In this document: positions 1 through 8,458 of the stretch, in pieces | Numbering within the stretch: position 1 is the stretch's first letter | Layout: each line of letters opens with the position of its first letter | From: Candidatus Heimdallarchaeota archaeon | Lineage (GTDB): Archaea > Asgardarchaeota > Heimdallarchaeia > Heimdallarchaeales > Kariarchaeaceae | Direction: 5' to 3' | Length of the DNA stretch: 18,325 nt | Assembly (NCBI GenBank): GCA_021399405.1 | Contig: JAAFKL010000258.1 | Span: 1-18,325, forward strand | Notes under the pieces: model-generated | What the model was told of the DNA's origin: nothing | Database searches by the model: none | What the model saw: only the letters and a program-made list of their open reading frames with translations | Translations under genes and position numbers: made by a program

Positions 1-77
1 AACAAGTCTGTGCTCTTTGAGTAGCAAGAAGTCGTAACAAGGTGCCCGTACCGGAAGGTGCGGGCGGATCACCTCCT
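1..77 (+). rRNA. 16S ribosomal RNA, 3' end (partial)
   Basis: This is the last part of small-subunit rRNA; the rest lies before the window. The universally conserved gaagtcgtaacaagg is at 28-42. Helix 45 follows: bases 44-52 pair with 57-65 around a GGAA tetraloop (53-56) whose two adenines (55, 56) are the sites dimethylated by KsgA/Dim1 in all domains. The gene ends in ggatcacctcct, the anti-Shine-Dalgarno tail, so the mature 3' end is near 77. The stem sequence differs from the common form but pairing is kept, with one G-U wobble (49-60), so the gene looks functional. No 23S rRNA follows in the next 18 kb. Confidence 0.97.
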
Positions 78-88
78 ATGTGCAGATT

Positions 89-120
89 ATGTGAGTCTGA
101 TTTTCGGATCAGACTCATGT
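89..120 (+). other. Hairpin in the 16S trailer
   Basis: Bases 89-101 pair with 108-120 (13 bp including two G-U wobbles, nine perfect pairs next to the loop) around the loop tttcgg. It starts 12 bases after the mature 16S end. It could be a processing or stability element of the pre-rRNA trailer. The usual archaeal bulge-helix-bulge would need the 16S 5' leader, which is outside the window. Confidence 0.6.
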
Positions 121-197
121 TATCTACCATATTTTAATTAACCTTAAAGGGAAAGTGATTTTCAAACCCAACCGAACCGAAGTAACGAGTGCAAACA

Positions 198-229
198 GTT
201 CGTAAAGAACAGATCATCTCAACATGATC
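198..229 (+). other. Two small hairpins in the 16S trailer
   Basis: Two short stems lie side by side: gttc/gaac (198-201 with 207-210) and gatcat/atgatc (212-217 with 224-229). With the larger hairpin at 89-120 they make the trailer before the T-run a structured RNA. No tRNA or 5S rRNA is recognisable in bases 78-367. Confidence 0.4.
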
Positions 230-238
230 ATTTAGGCT

Positions 239-260
239 ATTTTTTGAAAAATAAAAATAA
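239..260. terminator. T-rich terminator serving both strands
   Basis: The sequence attttttgaaaaataaaaataa gives a T-run on the + strand just after the 16S trailer hairpins and T-rich runs on the - strand downstream of the convergent gene at 368-1558. Archaeal RNA polymerase stops at U-rich tracts, so this stretch can end both transcripts. Confidence 0.5.
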
Positions 261-367
261 ATGTATTATTTACACACTAGAAATCTTGTTAGTAGAAAAG
301 TTGGTTTATTTTCTTTCGATCAGTTATTTTGAGTTACTCCAAAGTATTCACAAGTAGTGATCTCATT

Positions 368-1558
368 TTATTTAGTACCTAATCGGTTTATTGATCTGTA
401 ATATTCTATAACTTCATCATCAGGAACCTCGAAATCTTCATAATAATAATGATTAGGGTCGGTGTCGGAAAACCAATCTTCCACAGGCCATTTTTCCGGT
501 CGATCCACATCATAAAACGCTCTTAGCCCTTCAATAATTTTCATATGTTCAGAATCAAACTCCATTCTATCAATATCTTTAGGATCAAAGTTTCCAAGTA
601 AAAAATTTTTGATTTGATAATTGTTGAAGTAGCAGCCATAAATGTAGTACATTTTATATCCATCGCTAAATTCTACAGCTGGTCCTTCGAGATTTGTAAG
701 ATACCCCCATTGATTTCGTTTGATATCAACTGGATATGAGCTGATAATGCAATAAAATTGACCATCTGTTGGATCAATCAGTAAATTACTAGCAAAGATT
801 GGGGATTTAGAACCCTCCATGATTTGTTTTGCAATTTCGATGGTAGTATCAGTCTTGATTACTCCAGTTTGGATACAATAGTCAATGAATGCAGCATGAG
901 AAATGGTCCAAGTATCTGAAGTGAAAGTTGAATTCAGAGGAATTTCTAAATCGTTCATTTTTGGGTCGAATCGTGTCCAATCTAGATGGGGTAGGAATTC
1001 TCTTATGCCTGAATTTATAATTTTTACAATACTTAATGAAGGAATTAGATCTGGGTATTGATTCAAATCTTCCTCATATCCTGATAAATCGCTAATACTG
1101 CTGATCCAATGGCTTGAATATATTTCTTTAATATCAATGTAACGATCATTTATTATCGAAGTAAATTTCTCTGTAATAGCTGCCCAATTACTTTCATTTT
1201 CTTGTATCTCTTTATTAACTGCTAGGTTGTTGGATTTGTATTTAGGATGACTATTGTAGTGAATGCTCTCTAGTTTCGAGCCAAGTAACTTATCAATTGA
1301 ATGATTAGTCCATGACGTCATACCAAATGCCATTAGAAGAGAAGTTGCGATGTTATTTGCCATTAAACTATCTGTAAAAAGGTAATGAGGAGATTTCAGG
1401 TCAAGGGCTTTGAATCTTTTATCTAATCTTGTTTTTATTGCTTCTTTATTTTGTTTTGCAGAAGTGTTGGAATATAGAATCGCATTCCATCTTGGGGTAA
1501 TCTTTGAGATCTGATCTAAAGTTGTTTTTGACAGTTTTGCCTCATTGGTTATATTCAT
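368..1558 (-). CDS. DUF6745-like protein, possible partner of the upstream giant protein
   Basis: A 396-residue soluble protein without signal peptide or membrane segment. Two stretches resemble DUF6745 from memory: a basic helix followed by FTDSLMA (residues 61-67), like the V-D-S-P-L-A stretch near the family's N-terminus, and GPAVEFSDGYKMYYIYG (292-308), like the family's G-P-A-x-x-F-x-D-G-W-x-x-Y-x-W-H-G core. Here the usual tryptophan-histidine is replaced. DUF6745 has no known biochemical role. The C-terminus is acidic and tyrosine-rich (365-388). The gene follows the 2077-residue gene on the same strand after 84 bases, the toxin-then-immunity order, but has its own TATA box. ATG at 1558 is the only sensible start. 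An immunity or accessory role is inference; the family match is moderately sure. Confidence 0.6.
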   Translation of the reverse strand: MNITNEAKLSKTTLDQISKITPRWNAILYSNTSAKQNKEAIKTRLDKRFKALDLKSPHYLFTDSLMANNIATSLLMAFGMTSWTNHSIDKLLGSKLESIHYNSHPKYKSNNLAVNKEIQENESNWAAITEKFTSIINDRYIDIKEIYSSHWISSISDLSGYEEDLNQYPDLIPSLSIVKIINSGIREFLPHLDWTRFDPKMNDLEIPLNSTFTSDTWTISHAAFIDYCIQTGVIKTDTTIEIAKQIMEGSKSPIFASNLLIDPTDGQFYCIISSYPVDIKRNQWGYLTNLEGPAVEFSDGYKMYYIYGCYFNNYQIKNFLLGNFDPKDIDRMEFDSEHMKIIEGLRAFYDVDRPEKWPVEDWFSDTDPNHYYYEDFEVPDDEVIEYYRSINRLGTK

Positions 1559-1587
1559 TGTCTGTCAACATATAGATGTAAGAATCA

Positions 1588-1595
1588 TTTATAAA
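1588..1595 (-). promoter_or_regulatory. TATA box of the DUF6745-like gene
   Basis: On the - strand tttataaa, preceded by an A-rich stretch that could serve as BRE, is centred about 34 bases before the ATG at 1558. That spacing predicts a leader of only a few bases. The gene can therefore be transcribed apart from the giant gene upstream. Confidence 0.55.
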
Positions 1596-1642
1596 CTAAT
1601 TTATTTTGAGTGGAAGGTTTGATTCAATCGTTTCAAGAAAAT

Positions 1643-4600
1643 CTAAGATTTGAAAAGTGTGGAATAGGGTTTATTTAAGAGGTAATCCGAGTAACCACCA
1701 TTATTGTAGTGATAGTTTGGATTTACCAAGATTTTAAGATAGAATTTAACAATTATTGGTAGTTCACCATAATTGTTTCTCACTCCGAATTTAAAGAAAT
1801 CCAACGAGAATGATAAATCAAATGTACTGAAAAATGCCTCTACATTACCTTTATTTCGGGAAATTAATCCTAAACTATCGTATTTAGTTTCGAGTGATGA
1901 GACAAATTCTCTTGCGTTAGATAGTGTAATTGCAGGATATAACATGTCAACTCTAGAATTTCCGAATGCATTGTGAAGTAATGTTTCTATTCCTCCAAAT
2001 CTATCAAAGGCATCAGGACTAATCGCCAGATCCATTGATTTGACATAACTCAAACCAAGAGGATCCACCTGTTCCCAAATATTGGAATTGGCCATATGAT
2101 CATTTAGATCAGCATCAAATGTGAAATAAAAATCATTGTAGGAAATTGAGGTAGCATCAGATTGCATAGTGATTGTTGCAATATTAGTGTCCATAGGGCT
2201 CTTAGATTTGAGTATATCAATATAAGTGTTACTCTTTGAGAATTCCAAGGGACGAAGGACAATTTGTTCCTCTAGAACAATGTCAGACAATATTGAACCT
2301 GCATCAAGGTTAGCTTTGGGATTACTAGATCTAAACATATCAACCATTGTTGCATCCATAAGATTATCAAAAAAGTCTACCCATGAAACATTTGCCTTTA
2401 CATTAGCATCATAGATGACGTAGTCGGAGTCTGATTTAAGCTGATGTTTTAATATGGTCTTATATTTAGATCTGAACATATCGAGAACACTCGGATCAAG
2501 GTTTTGAGCATATAATCCAAAGATGTTTGTTAACGATCCTAATGAATCCATTCCCAGTATAGTCGAGTCAACAATTTCGTAATTCATAACTAATTTTAAG
2601 AAGTTCATCTTTTCATTGAAATCCAGAAAATTAGCTCTTGGTAACATACCAGCATCAATCTCAGATTGTAAATCTCCTGAAAAACTCGCGTCAACAAATA
2701 AATCAGGGTTCCATCCACCATGTATAATGATTGGAATGGCAGTGTTATAAATACCATTCATAACCCATGCTGAAGTTAGATTTTGAGTTAGACGAATGTT
2801 AAATTGGACAGCCTGTCCGAGGTACGTATCAGAAATACTGTACTGGTATCCTATTTGCTCTGTCAAGTTTCCATAAATATCTAAGACATCGACACTGATA
2901 CGAGTGGATTCCGATATAATTGAATCTCTCAATTGAGTTTGCATTGTCAAGTAATCGAATTTAATTACTTCCCTTATCATATCACCGATTGAAGCAGATG
3001 ATCGGGATGAGATGAGTTGTTCCATTTGAAGACTTAACTCAGTGTATTCATCATACATCAGACCAATATCAGAACTTGTAATTGGCTGGAATACTTCCCT
3101 GTAGGCCGTATTTACAACTCCATTCATACTTATTTCCGAATTGAGAAGGACTTGACCTTCCAAGAGGGGTTCTAATATAGATTTAAATCGATTTTTGATA
3201 GCGCTAGACATATGAAGATAACGATCGGCACTGCTCTTACCAGCTGATTCCAGTAAATCATCGGAAAAGTAATCGGAGAGTTGTCTAAGAGTCTTTGTGA
3301 AATCACCTGTCTTTACCCCATCGGTTCCATAAGAAGCCCTACCGGGATGTTTCCGGAACATGTTCTTCTCGGTGAATTTGCTATCAAACCATTCTTCAAA
3401 TCCTTTCCAATCTAATGTAGTTGGATTTTTTGGGTTAAGTGCATCTTTTGAATATCGAGACTCACCAGCTAATAAATCGGTCAACCATTCGGCCACATCA
3501 TCAGGTAAATCATGTTTTTGAGTGAAAAATTCCATCAAATAGCTCCTAGATTCCTCCAATTTTGCAAGTGCTGCATCTCCGTCACTCACTCTATGTCGAT
3601 TAACTGCGCGTGTATAGAAATCATCAGGAAAACCATCAACTATAAAGATTTCATCAACTTCTGATATATCAACTGACTGACCTACCTTCCCTTCTACAGC
3701 GACGATAGAAAGTTTGTGAGAAGATCCTTGATAAACAGATCCCCGAGTTTGTTTAAGGGCAGCAATACCATCATTACTGGCATCTGGCCCGATCAAAGTT
3801 GCACCGAACCGTTCATAGTTTTCATTAAAACTATTTCCCATCATCTGCTCAAGTCGAGCTGACGCTGCATTTTTGTTTACTGGATAATCAAAATCCATCT
3901 GGATATCAATTGTCTGTCCAGTATTTGAATCAATTACTGGGAATTTCCATGTTTTAGAAGTCCCCTTTTCACCAACTGGTTGTAGATGTGATTTCATAAT
4001 ATCAATCGGTCGACTACTAATAGATTCATGAGATAGTGCAAAATAACGATCATCTACATAATCAGGTTGCCCAAATGTACCGCTAACGAAATCATTATTT
4101 GTGGTTATGGCAGACAGTTGCTTAGATTCGATCTCAGCGATTTGTTTCCTAAGCTCACGTTGTGCAATTGCCAATTCAGATTCTGTTAATGGTTCTCCAT
4201 TGGAGTGAACAGTCTTGTATTTCAAACCAGGATAAGTGTTTACGTCAACTATTTGAACCCTGTATGGGAATTCGACATCAATTAAATTTCCTTCGACGTC
4301 GTATGCTTTAAATTTTATTGTCTTCTTATTAGTCCAAGCTTTTTCAAAGTTGTATTGTCTGCTAAGATCATCAATGGCTTCCTTAGTGAAAAGATGGGGG
4401 TTATTAAAGAACTCAGGTTCAAGTAAATTCTCGTTAATTAATAATAGATTCAGTTTGTGAAAAGTATCAGCCTCTAGCAAAATATCGTTTCTCATTACCC
4501 ATTCTCCGTCTACAAAAGTGAACGCATCCTTTGGTGAAAGGAAATTCGTTGCTGCAGGATTTGATCCTCCGATAAATGATGCCTTGAATTCTCCAACAGT

Positions 4601-7600
4601 TTTAATCGGAATTCCGTTGCCATCATATATCTCAACCTGAGCCCAAATAAATTTACCTGAAGATGAATCCCAGTATTTACGTTTTAGCATTTGGTCTGGA
4701 AGGGGAGTGGAATCGGATAGATAACTTAGTTCTTCAAAACTTACCATATCTATTGAATGTGATTTTATTTTACCATCAGGATTCTTATAAATATAGGCAA
4801 TTGGGGAACTGAAATCACCATTATTCCGTGAAGTCTTTGTTAGAAGATCTTCGGTTAAAAGTAATCCGGAGTTTGACCCATATAAAGAAGTCTGGTCCAT
4901 CATATCCAACATCTTATTAGATAATGTGTTTTGTAATGATGCAGCTTCAGCTTTGGTGAGGCCTTGCATCTCAGCAACGCCTTCTATAATGTCAGGATTC
5001 CTCTTTGATTTAATCCATACATCAGCAGCTCCACCGCTTTCTTGAGTCCCATATCTGCCTGATTTACGAAACAACCCTGATTTACTATTGATTGTGGATC
5101 TGACTTCTCCAAGTCCATAAATCCAATCATCGCCTTTCATTACCCATGTCCCATCTTCAAGCTGTGGCAACCTATAGGCTATGACATGATCCCATCCATT
5201 TGGTGATGTTGGTTTGTATAAAATATTCTTTGTAAAAACATCAGCTTGTGAATAAGCCTTATCAATTGGGATGCCGCCGCTTACGGAAATATGGGCAGCG
5301 ATTATATCTCGATGCATTCTTGCATCTTCGAGTGCATGCTCGACCTCAGCAACATAGGAGAAATCTAATCCTTTCCTATTGAATTTGCCTGTATTTTTGT
5401 CAAAAGCTTCTTCCAAGTTCTTTTCAATATCAGCGTTCAGTTTATCCTTTGCTTTTTTACCGAATCCTGTAGAGGTATCCATGAATTGATCCATTTGTGA
5501 AGCCAAATCATCGCCATAGTTTTTCACTATCTCGCCATTCTTTCGAGCCATAAATTTCTGTAATCCCAATTCATCGAATACAGAATTCTGTTCAACGTCT
5601 ATAAATTTGGAAACTTCCTTATATGTATCAGATCCGGTATCAAAGATCAAATCACCAGTAACAGGATCATTCTTCAAAGGTATCCAAGTGACTGCGTCAT
5701 TAATTCTAAAGGATTCTATATATTTAGCATTAACGGGGTCATCTAATGATCCTACGATTTTGGTGAATGTGGTTAGAATAGCATTTTGTTCAGCGACTGT
5801 CTTTGTAGGTTTCAGTGCAGTATCTGACAATATGTGTAATTCTCTGAGCGTCTTCTTCAAAGTAGATGCCTTACCATCAAACAAAATTTCACCTGGTTTA
5901 TCTGATGATATCATGGCCTTAACATTAGGGAAGTTCTTCTGAACATCCGGTGATAGAGCCTTAAATTTGGTTTTAAGCCCTGCATGTGTAAAGTCATAAT
6001 TTTTGAAGATTAAATTAACGACACCACAGTCTAGTGAGTTAAGGTCCATCGAATGATCCACAGGAATCTCTCCGGTTAAACTATGAGCTTTAACACTAGA
6101 AGGACAGGCCTTGATGATTGCATCGTATTGGCTATCCGCCTTTCTTACTGCCCTGTTAACAACAATTTGAGTCTCAAGAAATATCTCATCCGCTTGTTTC
6201 ATAAACTGCTCAAGTGGCTCACCCCCAACTTCTGCCAGATTTTTTCTTGTCTGTTCAAAAAGTGATTCAGATATAGCTTTATTATTTATAGCGGCGTTAT
6301 CAGACGCTTTTCTAAATCCGCCTAACCAGTCTGATATTCCTTTACCAATCTTCTTAATTGCACTTGGTAGTTCCTTAAGTGCCTTGAAGGGTGTTTTGAA
6401 TAACAATGTTATCCATGCTTTGAATATTAGGGCAATATCTGATACTGATGATACTGCACTTACCTTGGGGAAACGGGTACCCCATATCGAATGGGTTACT
6501 TCATTAACCGCATCAGCTTTAACATTCGCAGCTGACAGCAGGTCTTCAGCAATTTTACCTTTTTCAATAAGCACATCAAAGTTATTGGGATCAATGCCGT
6601 CAAAAGCCTGCTTTTGTAAATCAGTAACAGCGTCAGCTCGATCACGGATTATTCTACCCATTGCATCTTTCAAAGACTCTTCGTAAGCTGCATTTAATGC
6701 TTTGGAAGCATCAAGGTTGTGTACCAATTCAGTGTTACTTTTCAGATAGTCAAGTCGCTTGACCTCTGCCAAGGCTTCCGCCTGATCGGGATCAAGTCCC
6801 TTCTCTATTAGCGTCTTTCGTTCCTGTTTGAATACCTTATCCGCATCCTCCATATGGGAAGATAACACGAATTTCTCCATTCGGCTGATCTCTTCCTTAG
6901 TAGCCTTCTTGATGAAGTCATCACCATAAAGTTTGGCAATTTCGTTTGCATCTAGCAGTTCTCTGGTGGTCAATTTATCAGCACCGAATTTGGACACCTT
7001 TTTGCTATTAACCGCCTTTATTGCCTTATCTGCACCTCTACTTGGAATAAACACGCCAAATATTTTCTTAATAAGTTTGAATGGGGCGAAGATGATCTTC
7101 TTGACACCTTTGTTGAGTTTGGTGCCGCCTCCTCCATATTTATTGACTTTCATCACAATGGAATCTAATAGATTACCAAATCCGCCAAGATTATTGGGAA
7201 CTTTTGATAAATTCTTGGAACTTTTACCTAGAGCATCACTCGCATCGGCTGCTGTTTTCATACCTTGTTTACTGGCATCCAACGGCGTCTGTGAAGGACC
7301 CAGCGCAAGTAGGTCTGGAATAATCATCCCAAGACCAATAGCACGATCCAGAACAGTGTCTCCAAAAACGAAGTCCCTAGCATCCTGGAAGAGACCGAGT
7401 AGATCACCAATCCCTGGTATCATGTTCATTAACATCTCAACTGCGAAAATCCAGAATTCCTCTGTAATTCCCAATCTTATTGGGAACTTGTTCTCCTCAG
7501 TCTCACGATCGAATGCATCAGTTTTATGTTCGCGAGAATCTCTTGAATCGTCGTCAGCCTCACCCACGAATCTGAAGTCCTCAATTCCTTGAATTCCAAA

Positions 7601-7876
7601 GTTTTCTTTGCCGGCTACAAATACAACACCGAATGCTAAATGAGTGATGAGATAATCCATGTCGCGTATTAACTGACCAGTCTTGGCCGTGGTTGTATCA
7701 GTCGATCCACTTATTTGCATTTCCATGCTCTGTGTCTCAGCATCAGGTACAGCACCTGATTGCATACTGCTCTCGAAGGCGGACATATCCACACCATCAA
7801 TATTAGCAGCCTTAACGGCACTAGTCAACAGTGACATCATTCCACCCCGAATTGGGTCCATAATTGCCCCACTCAT
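1643..7876 (-). CDS. Giant polymorphic-toxin-like protein (2077 aa)
   Basis: No full-length family is recognised. Residues 141-193 (FWIFAVEMLM, then IPGIGDLLGLFQDARDF, then a second hydrophobic run ending DLLALG) resemble the IPxxGDxxD hydrophobic module that precedes toxin domains in bacterial polymorphic toxins. Next come a glycine-rich stretch (247-252), two similar basic amphipathic segments (about 260-290 and 485-515), and long helical, charged regions (300-460, 535-585). The middle (about 860-1430) is mixed alpha/beta. The C-terminal 500 residues are rich in aromatic and Asn residues. There is no signal peptide, RHS/YD repeat or nuclease motif I can name, so the effector activity is unknown. 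G+C falls from about 45-50% at the 5' end to about 33% at the 3' end. ATG at 7876 is used; Met6 (7861) or Met13 are possible starts. A giant structural or viral protein is the main alternative. Confidence 0.6.
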   Translation of the reverse strand: MSGAIMDPIRGGMMSLLTSAVKAANIDGVDMSAFESSMQSGAVPDAETQSMEMQISGSTDTTTAKTGQLIRDMDYLITHLAFGVVFVAGKENFGIQGIEDFRFVGEADDDSRDSREHKTDAFDRETEENKFPIRLGITEEFWIFAVEMLMNMIPGIGDLLGLFQDARDFVFGDTVLDRAIGLGMIIPDLLALGPSQTPLDASKQGMKTAADASDALGKSSKNLSKVPNNLGGFGNLLDSIVMKVNKYGGGGTKLNKGVKKIIFAPFKLIKKIFGVFIPSRGADKAIKAVNSKKVSKFGADKLTTRELLDANEIAKLYGDDFIKKATKEEISRMEKFVLSSHMEDADKVFKQERKTLIEKGLDPDQAEALAEVKRLDYLKSNTELVHNLDASKALNAAYEESLKDAMGRIIRDRADAVTDLQKQAFDGIDPNNFDVLIEKGKIAEDLLSAANVKADAVNEVTHSIWGTRFPKVSAVSSVSDIALIFKAWITLLFKTPFKALKELPSAIKKIGKGISDWLGGFRKASDNAAINNKAISESLFEQTRKNLAEVGGEPLEQFMKQADEIFLETQIVVNRAVRKADSQYDAIIKACPSSVKAHSLTGEIPVDHSMDLNSLDCGVVNLIFKNYDFTHAGLKTKFKALSPDVQKNFPNVKAMISSDKPGEILFDGKASTLKKTLRELHILSDTALKPTKTVAEQNAILTTFTKIVGSLDDPVNAKYIESFRINDAVTWIPLKNDPVTGDLIFDTGSDTYKEVSKFIDVEQNSVFDELGLQKFMARKNGEIVKNYGDDLASQMDQFMDTSTGFGKKAKDKLNADIEKNLEEAFDKNTGKFNRKGLDFSYVAEVEHALEDARMHRDIIAAHISVSGGIPIDKAYSQADVFTKNILYKPTSPNGWDHVIAYRLPQLEDGTWVMKGDDWIYGLGEVRSTINSKSGLFRKSGRYGTQESGGAADVWIKSKRNPDIIEGVAEMQGLTKAEAASLQNTLSNKMLDMMDQTSLYGSNSGLLLTEDLLTKTSRNNGDFSSPIAYIYKNPDGKIKSHSIDMVSFEELSYLSDSTPLPDQMLKRKYWDSSSGKFIWAQVEIYDGNGIPIKTVGEFKASFIGGSNPAATNFLSPKDAFTFVDGEWVMRNDILLEADTFHKLNLLLINENLLEPEFFNNPHLFTKEAIDDLSRQYNFEKAWTNKKTIKFKAYDVEGNLIDVEFPYRVQIVDVNTYPGLKYKTVHSNGEPLTESELAIAQRELRKQIAEIESKQLSAITTNNDFVSGTFGQPDYVDDRYFALSHESISSRPIDIMKSHLQPVGEKGTSKTWKFPVIDSNTGQTIDIQMDFDYPVNKNAASARLEQMMGNSFNENYERFGATLIGPDASNDGIAALKQTRGSVYQGSSHKLSIVAVEGKVGQSVDISEVDEIFIVDGFPDDFYTRAVNRHRVSDGDAALAKLEESRSYLMEFFTQKHDLPDDVAEWLTDLLAGESRYSKDALNPKNPTTLDWKGFEEWFDSKFTEKNMFRKHPGRASYGTDGVKTGDFTKTLRQLSDYFSDDLLESAGKSSADRYLHMSSAIKNRFKSILEPLLEGQVLLNSEISMNGVVNTAYREVFQPITSSDIGLMYDEYTELSLQMEQLISSRSSASIGDMIREVIKFDYLTMQTQLRDSIISESTRISVDVLDIYGNLTEQIGYQYSISDTYLGQAVQFNIRLTQNLTSAWVMNGIYNTAIPIIIHGGWNPDLFVDASFSGDLQSEIDAGMLPRANFLDFNEKMNFLKLVMNYEIVDSTILGMDSLGSLTNIFGLYAQNLDPSVLDMFRSKYKTILKHQLKSDSDYVIYDANVKANVSWVDFFDNLMDATMVDMFRSSNPKANLDAGSILSDIVLEEQIVLRPLEFSKSNTYIDILKSKSPMDTNIATITMQSDATSISYNDFYFTFDADLNDHMANSNIWEQVDPLGLSYVKSMDLAISPDAFDRFGGIETLLHNAFGNSRVDMLYPAITLSNAREFVSSLETKYDSLGLISRNKGNVEAFFSTFDLSFSLDFFKFGVRNNYGELPIIVKFYLKILVNPNYHYNNGGYSDYLLNKPYSTLFKS

Positions 7877-7903
7877 CCCGTATGGGATCTTCAGGTCTTC
7901 AAG

Positions 7904-7925
7904 GGATCGATCGATCGATCGATCC
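7904..7925. promoter_or_regulatory. Five-fold GATC palindrome before the giant gene
   Basis: Five consecutive GATC units (7905-7924) flanked by G and C form a perfect 22-base palindrome, 28-49 bases before the start codon at 7876. It can be a protein-binding site over the promoter, a strong hairpin in the mRNA leader, or a cluster of GATC methylation sites. Between it and the gene lie an 8-base imperfect direct repeat (tcttcagg/tcttcaag, 7888-7903) and a second gggatc (7884-7889). Confidence 0.6.
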
Positions 7926-7955
7926 GGAAAATAAAATTAAATTGAATTTATTCCC

Positions 7956-7963
7956 ATATTTAT
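7956..7963 (-). promoter_or_regulatory. Candidate TATA box of the giant gene
   Basis: On the - strand ataaatat lies about 83 bases before the start codon. A start site 25 bases downstream would put the GATC palindrome inside the leader. An alternative AT-rich element at 7930-7942 would instead place the palindrome at the transcription start. The sequence does not decide between them. Confidence 0.3.
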
Positions 7964-8226
7964 CAAGACTTTTCCAAATTGCAAAAATTATACAAAGATC
8001 CTAGCTTACAGTATTCACGCCTCTGGTTGCTTGTTTCCACAAATCAAATTGTTAGAATACCGTTCAAGTTTGTATATAAATTAGAAGATAGGTTCAGTCG
8101 GATAAACCCCCCCGAAAATCAGAAAAAATGTGGATCTCGCGACATATTGATATGTTGCTAGAGTGGAAATTCATTCTGTGCATATTACGGGCTGTGAGCT
8201 CTATCCTAACGCTTTTATACGCTTCG

Positions 8227-8244
8227 TGAAGAATTTTTTCTTCA
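8227..8244 (+). other. Short perfect hairpin
   Basis: The bases tgaagaa and ttcttca form a 7-bp stem around TTTT. A TATA-like ttttata sits just upstream (8213-8219), so it could mark the start of a short transcript running into the 38-base repeat. No gene is visible to explain it. Confidence 0.3.
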
Positions 8245-8281
8245 ACATAATATCTCACTAGAAATAAATAAGGGTTTGGTC

Positions 8282-8319
8282 TGTAATATTGCAGGAAAGT
8301 AAGTCAATTATCGATTGTT
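8282..8319 (+). repeat. 38-base direct repeat, copy A
   Basis: Begins tgtaatatt and ends in the 19-base core aagtcaattatcgattgtt. It matches copy B at 10449-10486 at 35 of 38 positions in the same orientation. It lies 140 bases before the gene at 8459. Confidence 0.8.
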
Positions 8320-8458
8320 GGTATGGTTCTTAGTTTTCAATACTATTTCCTTGTATGCTACTGTGAGGATTAAGAATATGATTACTAATTGGTAAATACT
8401 TACTAAATAATCAAGGATTCAGCAATAATATTGAATAATGGTCGCCATAAGGTAAAAT

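Larger units (their letters stand above)
7877..8458. other. Divergent intergenic region (582 bases)
   Basis: This spacer separates the giant - strand gene from the + strand secreted-protein gene. It holds the GATC palindrome, a candidate TATA box for the - strand, a seven-C run (8107-8113), a TATA-like ttttata (8213-8219), a 7-bp hairpin with a TTTT loop (8227-8244) and copy A of the 38-base repeat (8282-8319). A 60-codon frame at 7979-8161 has no protein-like features. No tRNA is recognisable. Confidence 0.5.

Noticed and set aside
78..367. A tRNA or 5S rRNA after the 16S gene
   Set aside because: No cloverleaf, T-loop sequence or 5S signature is visible on either strand; only simple hairpins are found.
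4600..5300. An ADP-ribosyltransferase-like or MuF-like domain in the middle of the giant protein
   Set aside because: Isolated R, Y and E positions and TKAEAASLQ suggested it, but no complete motif set could be assembled by eye.
6933..7592. A 219-codon open frame on the + strand opposite the start of the giant gene
   Set aside because: It lies wholly antisense to a convincing coding frame, in its more G+C-rich part where long opposite frames arise by chance, and its product has no domain-like pattern. The same holds for the + strand frames at 5607-5942 and 6384-6686.
7979..8161. A 60-codon frame in the divergent spacer
   Set aside because: No ribosome site, poor residue pattern and no family resemblance; expected by chance in this length.
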